64,000 nucleotides of DNA from assembly GCA_963680875.1 (NCBI GenBank), contig OY804579.1, forward strand, positions 81,147,095-81,211,094, written 5' to 3'. This document shows, piece after piece, positions 55,872-64,000 of the stretch (position 1 is the stretch's first letter; each line of letters starts with the position of its first letter). Under the pieces are notes generated by a model. That model did not search any database. It saw nothing but the letters and a program-made list of their open reading frames with translations, and was not told where the DNA came from. The stretch comes from Bathymodiolus brooksi (taxonomy: Eukaryota > Mollusca > Bivalvia > Mytilida > Modiolidae). Both the position numbers and the translations under genes were made by a program.

Positions 55872-57140
55872 ATGAACCGATATGTCTACCCCCACCAATG
55901 TGAGGATTGTGGGAAGAGGTTTCCAAGAAAAGATCAACTTTGGAGACACATCAGGAGGACACATCCAACTGAAAGGGTCCAGTGTAGGTGGTGCCACTAC
56001 AGTCAGCCAGCTACAGATGCATACCGTGTTAGGAAACACGAGCTGATCCACCAGAAATACATGGACTTAGAGCCCATGGCTACGCCAAGCAATACTAGAG
56101 GCCAGGTAGAGTCAGTGGTGCAGGTTCCCGATATTGATGATAGCTGGCGGCAGCTGATGCGGGAGTTAGACGCCAGCATGCCGGATTTTGCTGACCTGCT
56201 GGGGGTCGAACCCCGTACACCATCACCGATGAGGGACCTGATGGGAATTGTAGCTAGTCCTCCCCCTGAAGCAGTCGTCCCCTCAGACCAGTTGTTCTCC
56301 AGATATTTATCTCCGGTGACATCACCGGAAGGTACTTATTCTGATGAATCAGAGGAACCAGTTCCAGCCAGTTTCACCATCATTTCACCCCTGTCAGAAG
56401 GAGCCGGCAGCCAGACCGGAACACCAGAGATCAGTAGTACACTAGTATCCAGTGGAAACACTGGACAGACCAGCGTACCAGTGCTCGACCTCTCCAGCAG
56501 GCAAGCCAGTACACCATCGACCAGTGCGGCGATGGCCACAGGAACCACAAGCCAGACCAGTGACTGTGCACAAGCGCTCAATCTTAATAGCAGTCAAACT
56601 ATAGCTAGTATACCAGCATCCAGAGCGGAAATGACCAGTGGAACCCCCTGTCGGACCAGTGTACCGATCACCAGCAGTCCAATCAACACACCAATGGACT
56701 TTAGAAGTAAGTCCATCAGTAACGAGGGAGCATTCCAGGATGAACCCTTAGACTTATCCGTTAGGGGAAGACCTACTACCAGGGTCATCCCATCACAGTC
56801 ATTCACCAATGTCATAGACTGTACCACTACCATATCCAGAGAATCATGGAATCCAAGAAGCATAGAGGTCGATCCAAGGGATAAGAGCAATAATCACATG
56901 TGCCATGATCCAAGGTGGTTCTTTGCTGGAGCACTCTCCGCCTACATGGATCACCCTCTAGCCAGTACCCTTCAGGAGAAAGCAAACCTTTGCAAAAGGA
57001 ACCAAAAATCTCAATACCAGAGGCACTTGACCCCTGTTGGCGTTAGAACCATTATCAAGGAGGAAAGATGCTACCTGCCGGACGGGACAATCAATGAACT
57101 GAGGGACATCTGGACTGCCAATTTAACCACCGAGGAGTAG
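55872..57140 (+). CDS. Third ORF: two C2H2 zinc fingers and a CtBP-type motif (422 aa)
   Basis: Intact, between integrase and the 3' LTR. Residues 10-31 form a C2H2 finger (C10, C13, H26, H31; text CEDCGKRFPRKDQLWRH), and residues 38-60 a second (C38, C41, H56, H60). Residues about 70-290 are acidic then Ser/Thr/Pro-rich, with repeating TSxP-like units and VLDLS at 204-208. PLDLS at 292-296 (in EPLDLSVRGRP) is the classical PxDLS motif bound by the CtBP co-repressor. The C-terminal 100 residues have a conserved-looking segment (DPRWFFAGALSAYMDHPLAS) and LPDGTINELRDIW. No signal peptide or membrane segment, so it is not an envelope protein. I infer a nuclear DNA-binding, possibly repressive protein captured from, or convergent with, a host zinc-finger factor. 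It is open while gag and pol are broken. Confidence 0.88.
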   Translation: MNRYVYPHQCEDCGKRFPRKDQLWRHIRRTHPTERVQCRWCHYSQPATDAYRVRKHELIHQKYMDLEPMATPSNTRGQVESVVQVPDIDDSWRQLMRELDASMPDFADLLGVEPRTPSPMRDLMGIVASPPPEAVVPSDQLFSRYLSPVTSPEGTYSDESEEPVPASFTIISPLSEGAGSQTGTPEISSTLVSSGNTGQTSVPVLDLSSRQASTPSTSAAMATGTTSQTSDCAQALNLNSSQTIASIPASRAEMTSGTPCRTSVPITSSPINTPMDFRSKSISNEGAFQDEPLDLSVRGRPTTRVIPSQSFTNVIDCTTTISRESWNPRSIEVDPRDKSNNHMCHDPRWFFAGALSAYMDHPLASTLQEKANLCKRNQKSQYQRHLTPVGVRTIIKEERCYLPDGTINELRDIWTANLTTEE

Positions 57141-57223
57141 GTTTTTTTTGTAGAGTATGTTAGGTAGGTTTGTTATAAATAGGTGTCCTTTATTTTTAGT
57201 TCGAGGACGAACTCTTTTTCCCT

Positions 57224-57235
57224 GGGTGGGGGTGA
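57224..57235 (+). promoter_or_regulatory. Polypurine tract
   Basis: GGGTGGGGGTGA directly before the 3' LTR, where plus-strand DNA synthesis is primed. It has two T residues, unusual for a strict polypurine tract. TCGAGGACGAAC lies 15 bp upstream, a text also seen before the 3' LTR of other gypsy elements. Confidence 0.7.
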
Positions 57236-58388
57236 TGTAAAGAATAGGGTTTAAGGCATAAGAGATAATATTGTTTGTATGTATGCATATATGGCACTTT
57301 TATTTATTCTTGTTACTCTGGCACATTTTCACTTTGTTCTGGTTGTTGATACCGTGCCGTATTCCGGTGCCTTGAGTAACTGTCGCGACTGTGATGTGAT
57401 TGAATGAACACTATTCTTGTTTCAGGTATCGTGATCGCGAATATATATTGTATGTAAATTGTTGTTATATTATATGGGAAATATGTAGTTAGGACAGAGT
57501 TCGTTCTCATTGTTTGACCAAAAAGAGGGCTACGACAGCTTCCCAATGTTTTGTTCTCCTTATGAACCTTGTGTCACATTCTCTTACCTTTTTCATTGAT
57601 TCATGCTAGGTTTATATATTGTACTTGGGCTTGGTTTCGATAAGGGTAAGCTTTATTAAGCCCGTTTTTCCATTTTATCTTGACATGACAAACTATGTTT
57701 ATACTTTCCGCCATGTGTATCCTGTGTGTAATTTAATGCGCATGTGTGTTATCTCACACTTTATGTGGTCCGGTTTGCGGCCCTGTTAACGGATATAATT
57801 ACCTTGGGAACTTCCGTAAGAACGGACCAATCAACGACGACGATTCACGCCACAGCCAAAAGTGTGGAGTCTGCGTAGATATAAAAGGGCATCGTCTGCA
57901 CGCCACAGAAGCGACCCCCCAACAAGCATAGACGGCAGAGAACATACCAGACAGCAACTACTATTGACACCATAGAACGACCAGTTTAAACCAAGAGACG
58001 TTAAATCCGTAACCAGGATATCCGTACATTACCAGTACGTTTTCATTTTATTTACACGTATTTCGACTTGACCTAGATGTTTTACTACGATTTTACTACG
58101 CATTTACGACGACCGACCATTCCATAGGGGGGACCTCATATTTATTATTATCGCTCACGGGGAAGTTATATTATTGTTGTAATTGAATATATTATTACAA
58201 TTGAACATAATAAATTGCTTTGTTTAAGAACCTATATAATTGTTGTCATAATAAACTGTTATCCTTTGGATAAAACCAGTGCCTTAGACCAGCCATGCTA
58301 CCAATGGTGTAAACTACTATCAAGTTATATAGAGTGAGTTTGTTAACCAAAACTCACACACCGTACACCGAGTCCCCTAGGTTCAACA
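57236..58388 (+). repeat. 3' LTR
   Basis: 1153 bp, TGTAAAGAATAGGG to CCTAGGTTCAACA, with TATA box at 57880-57887. It differs from the 5' LTR mainly by transitions and a few short indels clustered in the first half. Confidence 0.93.
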
Positions 58389-58392
58389 ATGT
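58389..58392 (+). repeat. 4-bp target-site duplication, right
   Basis: ATGT, followed by CTTCAATTTAACAGC, which continues block B exactly as at 8120. Confidence 0.8.
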
Positions 58393-58502
58393 CTTCAATT
58401 TAACAGCTAAGAACCCGAGGTTAAGTAGCTTCTGTGTTAGCAGCGGTTTTCTATGAAGCAAATTACACTTGAAAAATAGTTTAAAAATAAAGACATAGAA
58501 GT

Positions 58503-58735
58503 TACCGGGTTTGTAACTAGATTAACACGACGGGTGCCACTAGTGGAGCAGGAACCGCTTACCCTTCCGGAGCACCTGAGTTAACGCCCGATTTTTAATG
58601 GGGTTCGTGTTACTCGATCTTTTATTTTATATGTATGCTTTGTAGATCGTTGTTTGTCCTTTTGTACAGTTTTCCTCCATTGTGTTGTCTGTTCGATATA
58701 CGGATTCTGATTGCCCCTTTGGTATCTTCAAACTC
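58503..58735 (+). repeat. Repeat family V, plus orientation
   Basis: Paralogue of 8229-8475, lacking the C-homopolymer. Confidence 0.75.
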
Positions 58736-59813
58736 TTCTTTGATTTAGTGTAACCGATGCGTTTCTGGAATAGCCTTAATCATGTACATTCATAGTCAAC
58801 TAATGAATGAGTTTTAAACAGCATTGACAGGCAAATACTGTGAACTTGAACGAAATAATAAACAGGAAAATAATCAAAATAAGCAAATTGTAATTTCTTT
58901 CATCCATCATTTGCATATACAACTGCTAGAACAGAGAATAATTGTATATTTCAGCTATTTGCTACCATGAGACACGAAAAAAAAGTTTGTTTTCGGTGAA
59001 AATGTACACTGCTCCGAACACACATTATGTGCTGTGAACTATGAAGTTGTTTAAAAGTTATCATCATGAATACATGATACGACTGAAAATTGCTCACTTG
59101 ACACAAGGACATATACACAGCCACTACTTGACATTAAACACAATTTACAATTCATTGATAAATTCCTAAGAGATGAAAAAATCCGTCTTTGTTATATTGT
59201 GGATGCCAGCAACCATAATATGTAGATAGCTATAGACCATAGAATTACGGATGTCACCCGTTTGTAAACGTGAAGAATTCCAACTCTAACAGAGGTCAGG
59301 CCATTTAATAAAAGAAAATTAGATATTAAAAAAAAATTACGACTGATTACTGGACAATTGAACTAAAAGGTATACATTTTATTTAGTTGGTAAGCTTCTG
59401 ACATTTTTTTGTGATGTCCAATGATGCACCTGCCAAGTTTTCCTTTGATTAAATATGCTAATTATTCTGTGCGGACCTGCAATGTCATGGTCGCTCCACA
59501 ATGGAAGTCGAATATTTCTGGGGACGTCACAATAGTATGGTTTAGTGAAGTATGATCGTCTGCTCTCCAATAAATTATACGGCGGAGATACTATTAGGTA
59601 GGTCTCCATCCATAAATACCGCAAAGGTCAAGCGAACACCGTACACGAAAAAATGAACCGATTTGTTTACATTTTTGCCAAAAAATACATAAGAAGCCTT
59701 GTCTTTATTATATAACAGTGACACTATTTTTTCCATATTGACCCTATATTTTATTCATTGAACGTCTAGTGCCTGTGGTCTTATCGAATTTGGCGTTCAA
59801 AGGTCACTTCATG
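58736..59813. other. Block B sequence, no gene recognised
   Basis: Counterpart of 8476-9597. The minus-strand frame at 59379-59624 is shorter than its partner and has no domain. Confidence 0.5.
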
Positions 59814-60312
59814 TGAGAAACAGGCTACTGGACCAGGGCTATTAAAAGATTCGCCTTATTCGATCTCTTATAAAGTTTATATTTCGATACCAAGATCTTG
59901 TCGACATATATTCCGTCTCTGCAGAAAAGATTATAAACGATGGATTTTCACATAGTGAAAATGTATAAAGATATTTTTCTATCAATGTCTGACATAAAAG
60001 TGTCTTTGACATTTACTTCCCTGAGTTTGGTGCTGTTTTGACAACTGTTTTACCTGTTTTGTTCAAGTATTGTTATAAATACTGTTATAGTGACAGCCGG
60101 AAACTTTGAACCGTAATGAAAGCGGGAGGTTTGGCGCTTTAAAATCTGATTCAACCCACCATTTCTTTTGAAATGCCTGTACCAAGTCAGGGTCATTACG
60201 GTTTTCACAGTTTTTCGGTTGTTGACTGATTTTGTCTGTTTATATAATTATGAGTTTTGACTTTCCCTTTGTAAGATTGCTCGGAGTTCGGTAATTTTGT
60301 TATTACCCTTAT
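59814..60312 (+). mobile_element. 0.5 kb retroposon, absent from unit 1
   Basis: Block B copy 1 reads GGTCACTTCCTGTTTACATCAG without interruption (9591-9612); here about 500 bp separate GGTCACTTC from CCTGTTTACATCAG. The 3' part, GAAATGCCTGTACCAAGTCAGG to GTTATTACCCTTATT, is the piece found alone in the palindrome units at 36713-37250, consistent with 5' truncation of a retroposon. Text resembling this 3' end is a well-known mytilid repeat as I recall it. Confidence 0.75.
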
Positions 60313-60744
60313 TCCTGTTTACATCAGAAACGACAGGTTACTTAATTGTTCTAGAGCCATTCACTATGCCCACGCGATACGAATCAAAATTTAATAATGT
60401 ATTAATAATGAGAGATATTGCCAAATACTTCAAAGGCAATGAAGTCTTCAATATTCGATTCCTGTTCCAAGTAAAAAATTACCGGAAGTTGCAAAACTAA
60501 AATCGAAGTACTGTGACCGAATAGTCACGAAGTAGATTACGCAGTATGAAATCGATAGTAATACCCAACTTCTCGGGAAACAGCCATCTGCACAGTGGTC
60601 ATGTTTCCAATTTTGACATTTCTATTTCCTAACCAGAGACATACAATCATTACGTATAGAATCGAATATTTGTTATTCCCCATGGACTGCATTGATATCA
60701 ATTTCTCTGTCATCATTTCATCAGATATCTACGACTGGGTCAAT

Positions 60745-61012
60745 ACCTCTGCTGGTCCCCGAGAGTATCATCCGCCCAGTAGTCAGTGCTTCGGCACTGA
60801 CATGATTTATTAGATATATTTATTACTGAAAGTTACAGTTCCTAAATAATGTGATTATTAATAAAACTAAGGTTCTCCTCCCTCAGGCATACGTTATCTT
60901 AGCCGATTATTATTTGGCTTTCCAATCTTTCGATTTTGTTCGTACCTGATGAAGGTTATTCCAGAAACGTGTTGTGCGCACTAAATTTGATATCTACGTT
61001 TTAATAATTCAG
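60745..61012 (+). repeat. Repeat family R
   Basis: Paralogue of 10032-10312, with a 9-bp deletion in GGTGGAGTATTAG. Confidence 0.7.
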
Positions 61013-61197
61013 ACTTATTTACAGAGTTTAGAAGCCGTGAAGGAGCTTCATCACATTTTTAACCTTTTAGAACTTCCCAGAAATTATTAGCTTTATTAGC
61101 AGTGTTAATCTTGAAATTTGTTTAATTTAGCCGCACTTTCCTTTTTTTTGATCGTCTCTTAAACTTTAAATTTATGACGGGGTTAGGGTTATGGTTA

Positions 61198-61290
61198 TGG
61201 TGTTTAACGCCACTTTCAACAATATTTCAGTTATATCGTGGCGGTAAGTTTTATTGGTGAAGGAAACCGAAGTACCTGGAGAAAACCAAT
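61198..61290 (-). mobile_element. Truncated SINE family S
   Basis: Paralogue of 10503-10597. Confidence 0.75.
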
Positions 61291-61379
61291 GAAGCATACG
61301 AAGTTAATACACATTCGATAAGCATTGCCCAGTTTCGCTATCATAATTCCGTGTTTTATCGTGAATTCTTTTCAAACGA

Positions 61380-61840
61380 TTTATTTTCTTTCTTTGATTA
61401 ATTTATCAATTTCCTTGTCTCAAAAACTTCAAAAATTTCACCTTTCTAAATTTCCCAAATAACGTCTCAAACAGTCTTGTTGATGGCATTTTTCCATATT
61501 GACCAGGCTAAATTTACATCAGAAGTATTCTGGTTATTAAATTTAACCTTCTCAAACTTGTTTTTTATGCATTCCTGAAACATAGGCCAATCGGTTTCCT
61601 CGTTTATTTTCCATTAAAACTTGGGGGAGCATTTACTACCCTTTTGTTTTCCTTATGTATAGGACCTATATTGAAAACGATTTGTTTAATGACATGGTCA
61701 CTATGAATATCGAATAATCCACCCTTGTCGATAATAACACGTTTTACACCTTTACAAATGTCCTTTGATAACAATAAATAATTGATAGCAGACATTTGAT
61801 AATTAAGGATGCGCATAAAGAACCCATTACAATAAGGGGC
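61380..61840 (-). pseudogene. Non-LTR endonuclease/linker fragment
   Basis: Paralogue of 10690-11140. The readable pieces INYLLLSKDICKGVKRVIID and FDIHSDHVIKQIVFN match, with further lesions. Confidence 0.6.
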
Positions 61841-61844
61841 ATTG

Positions 61845-62082
61845 GTGGCCATGATCGTACGGTAGTGGGATTTACAACTACCTATGCAATCAGTGCCTAT
61901 CACCACTGATGTTGTGAGTTCGAATCTCTATCAGGGCGAGGTGTACAACATTATGTGATAAAGTTTGTCAGTAACTTGCGACAGGTCGGTGGTTTTCTCC
62001 TGGTCGTCCGGTTTCCTTCACCACTAAAACTGACCGCCACGATATAACGGAACTATTGCTGAATGTGGCGTTAAACACCATT
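61845..62082 (+). mobile_element. SINE family S, plus strand
   Basis: Paralogue of 11146-11386. Confidence 0.8.
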
Positions 62083-63071
62083 AAATAAATTAGTATTGAT
62101 TGTTTGTGTTATACCGATAATTTGCAAGAATAATATGTGGTCTTCATAAACAACATTCCTCTCTTCGTTCAGATTCAACGCCCAATATGACCACCACATG
62201 ACATAGTGGTTTCTGATAAGATGATGAATGAAGAAAATCTTGGAAACCAGGAAAGGGAGTGGGTCGGGTAACTGAAAACATGACACTCTTTCTTTTGGCC
62301 TACTATGGACAAAATGCAGACTAACTTTGATTTCGCGCAGTTTAATCCTACGCATTGTTGAAAAATGAGCTCAGAATGTAGAATGTTCATTTCCATGCTT
62401 TCATACTCCTTTCATTTGACCAATTCTTTTCATAAATGTTACAAAGTTAATATGCACAAGATTCAAACAAAGCTTCATTTTTGGGATGTTGGCCTCGCAT
62501 GTTGTTTGAAAAGACGCCTATGACTACCAAAGTATGAATCTATCAAAGTTGATTAAAATCATGGTTGTCATTTTTTAAGGAAAGGTTTTCAACAGTAAAA
62601 CTTCATTGTAGTGATTAAACATCACATTGATTCAGTTGTGAAAAGTAAAAGGGAACACCTATTTGTATACTAGGTGAGCGATTCAGGCTCCTGGAAGCCT
62701 ATGTTTGTTTTCTATAAGGTTGATTAATTCAGTTCAACAATTCACAACAAATGTAAGACTTTATGCACAAATGAGGGAAGAATAAGATAAATGTGACAGC
62801 GACTTTCACTGCCACTGGACAAGAATAGTAAATAAGGATTGGGACGATAACAAATAGCAGTTTGTAGCAGCTACAATGTACCTCTATTTCAAAATCTACA
62901 AAAGTGGTCTTTAGCGTACAATAGTCGAGGCACTCTCAATACCCTATGGTGCTGTGCATCTTTTTGGACTCAACCACGGGGACTGTCCACATCTGCTCAA
63001 CCACATGTATATATTTCTATTGTGATATTGCTCATAAAACTTGAAATTGAAGTGTCATACTTTTTAATACT
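62083..63071. other. Block B sequence, no gene recognised
   Basis: Counterpart of 11387-12340, with an extra 45 bp near 62555-62605. Confidence 0.5.
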
Positions 63072-63144
63072 CCCGTTTCCTCCAACAATAAAACTGACCG
63101 CCACGATAGAGCTGAAATATTGGTGAAAGAGGCGTTAAGCAGCA
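63072..63144 (+). mobile_element. SINE family S, 3' fragment
   Basis: Paralogue of 12341-12414. Confidence 0.7.
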
Positions 63145-63330
63145 GCCACCTCATACTTTTAAATTGTGCTAATAAAAAACTATAATAAATAATCAGTCCG
63201 TGGCATTGCCAATTGAATACGAAGGGAAAATAATATTTTTATTACACTACGATAGGAAAACATTTTTGTTCGCTTTATGTATTTTGCTGTTAAATGACCA
63301 GTGTTTCTCCTTGTACCAATGTTTCCAGAC

Positions 63331-63850
63331 AATAACAAATTAATTGATTTTCTTGCATCGAAGCAAAGTATTACATTGTATGTTTCAGCTATTTCACAAT
63401 ATAATCGAATGGACTGCCCTTTATATAATATTTATAGGCAACAACTTGTTGATTCCATTAATGAACTTAACATAGAATTTACTATTCAAACCACTCTTTA
63501 TGGAAGTGAAACCTCTGATTATAATCAGAATGTAAAACCTTTGCGTGCAGTACATTCCTTTATTAAGCGGAGCAAACGATTTGATAATAATATAGTAATA
63601 TAAATTTAATTTTTTTTTAAACATTTTAAACCATAACAGTATTCTCACATATGATGAACCATGATTGCAAATATCGGTACTATACCTCTCACATGACTAA
63701 ATTAAATTAACTTATTGATATTCTATTTATAATTTATTTTGTTTTATAAATATATACATGTATATATAATGTCATCAATCTCATATTTACACTATGATTA
63801 CCTACTGCATGCTAATAAAAATTTTCTGAAATGAATTAAGTATTTAAATC
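63331..63850 (+). pseudogene. 5' truncated non-LTR element, RT C-terminus and 3' UTR
   Basis: The plus-strand frame to 63603 contains MDCPLYNIYRQQLVDSIN and ends VHSFIKRSKRFDNN, the pattern (DCPxY...VxxFIxxSxRF) seen at the C-terminus of the element at 12790 (LDCPIYIQAR; FDYIKCSKRF). It starts exactly where homology to block B ends (63330), so it inserted at the boundary. An AT-rich 3' UTR follows; the exact end is not clear. Confidence 0.65.
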
Positions 63851-64000
63851 AAATTGAGAGGTAATAAATCGAGCAACATCGTACACTGATAGCACTTTTA
63901 GATAGCAACTAAGTGTATTAAAAAAAGGAGATCTCATATCAGCCAAATTGTCGATAAAATCTAATCAATGTTAATTACTTATCAATAACTAAATATATGA

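Larger units (their letters stand above)
49141..58388 (+). mobile_element. Ty3/gypsy-type LTR retrotransposon with third ORF
   Basis: 9248 bp, inserted in block B copy 2; the uninterrupted site is at 8119-8120 in copy 1. Order: LTR, primer-binding site, gag, protease-RT-RNase H-integrase (pol, -1 frame), a third ORF, polypurine tract, LTR. RT before integrase places it in Ty3/gypsy. The LTRs differ at roughly thirty sites by eye, so the insertion is fairly young. gag and pol are broken and the RT active site is mutated, so this copy cannot make working proteins, yet the third ORF is open. Confidence 0.93.
47313..63330. repeat. Segmental duplication block B, copy 2 (interrupted by the LTR element)
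   Basis: Partner of 6285-12554 plus 18253-18310. Interrupted at 49141-58388 by the LTR retrotransposon and at 59814-60312 by a 0.5 kb repeat. It continues straight through the site where unit 1 has the 5.7 kb non-LTR element, and ends at GTTTCCAGAC (63330). Confidence 0.9.

Noticed and set aside
58389..58392. 5-bp target duplication for the LTR element
   Set aside because: Extending ATGT by one base on either side gives G versus C mismatches; only 4 bp are supported.

Overview
The window is eukaryotic, AT-rich and dominated by repeats. Three dispersed repeat families (below: S, tRNA-headed SINE; V; R) resemble repeats I know from marine bivalves, so I infer a bivalve mollusc, possibly a mytilid. 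No sequence search was possible. There is no complete single-exon host gene; host coding DNA appears only as short minus-strand exons with matching splice sites and phases.

Layout. The window is two tandem units of a segmental duplication. Block A is at 1-4617 and 34310-39958. Block B is at 6285-12554 (resuming at 18253-18310) and 47313-63330. The units differ by insertions that happened after duplication, so one unit shows the empty site of elements in the other. Unit 1 block B carries a 5.7 kb non-LTR retrotransposon (12555-18252, minus strand, 12-bp target duplication). Unit 2 block B carries a 9.25 kb Ty3/gypsy-type LTR retrotransposon (49141-58388, plus strand, 4-bp target duplication). 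Between A2 and B2 (39959-47312) is a section without a counterpart in unit 1, holding several long palindromic elements, a 1.04 kb foldback transposon with 8-bp target duplications and a decayed Crypton/DUF3504-type tyrosine recombinase.

Minus-strand receptor-like gene. Exons at 37426-37605, 33914-34068, 31904-32029, 24224-24319, 21890-22156, 19642-19715 and 18492-18695 have plausible splice sites and mostly phase 1-1 boundaries. They encode extracellular cysteine-bearing modules (two resembling the C-terminal part of C-type lectin-like domains), a transmembrane helix and a cytoplasmic tail with tyrosine motifs including YEEI. A second type of phase-1 terminal exon (7574-7839, paralogue 48609-48874) would give a membrane-anchored end with almost no tail. 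The duplication therefore looks like a tandem array of receptor genes with two possible C-termini.

LTR retrotransposon. It has near-identical 1.15 kb LTRs, broken gag and pol (frameshifts, a stop, YLGD in place of YxDD), a textbook -1 frameshift site with a possible pseudoknot at the gag/pol overlap, and an intact third ORF (55872-57140, 422 aa) in env position. That ORF encodes two C2H2 zinc fingers, a Ser/Thr/Pro-rich middle and a PLDLS motif of the kind bound by the co-repressor CtBP. A splice-acceptor-like sequence lies two bases before its ATG. This is the most unusual object in the window.
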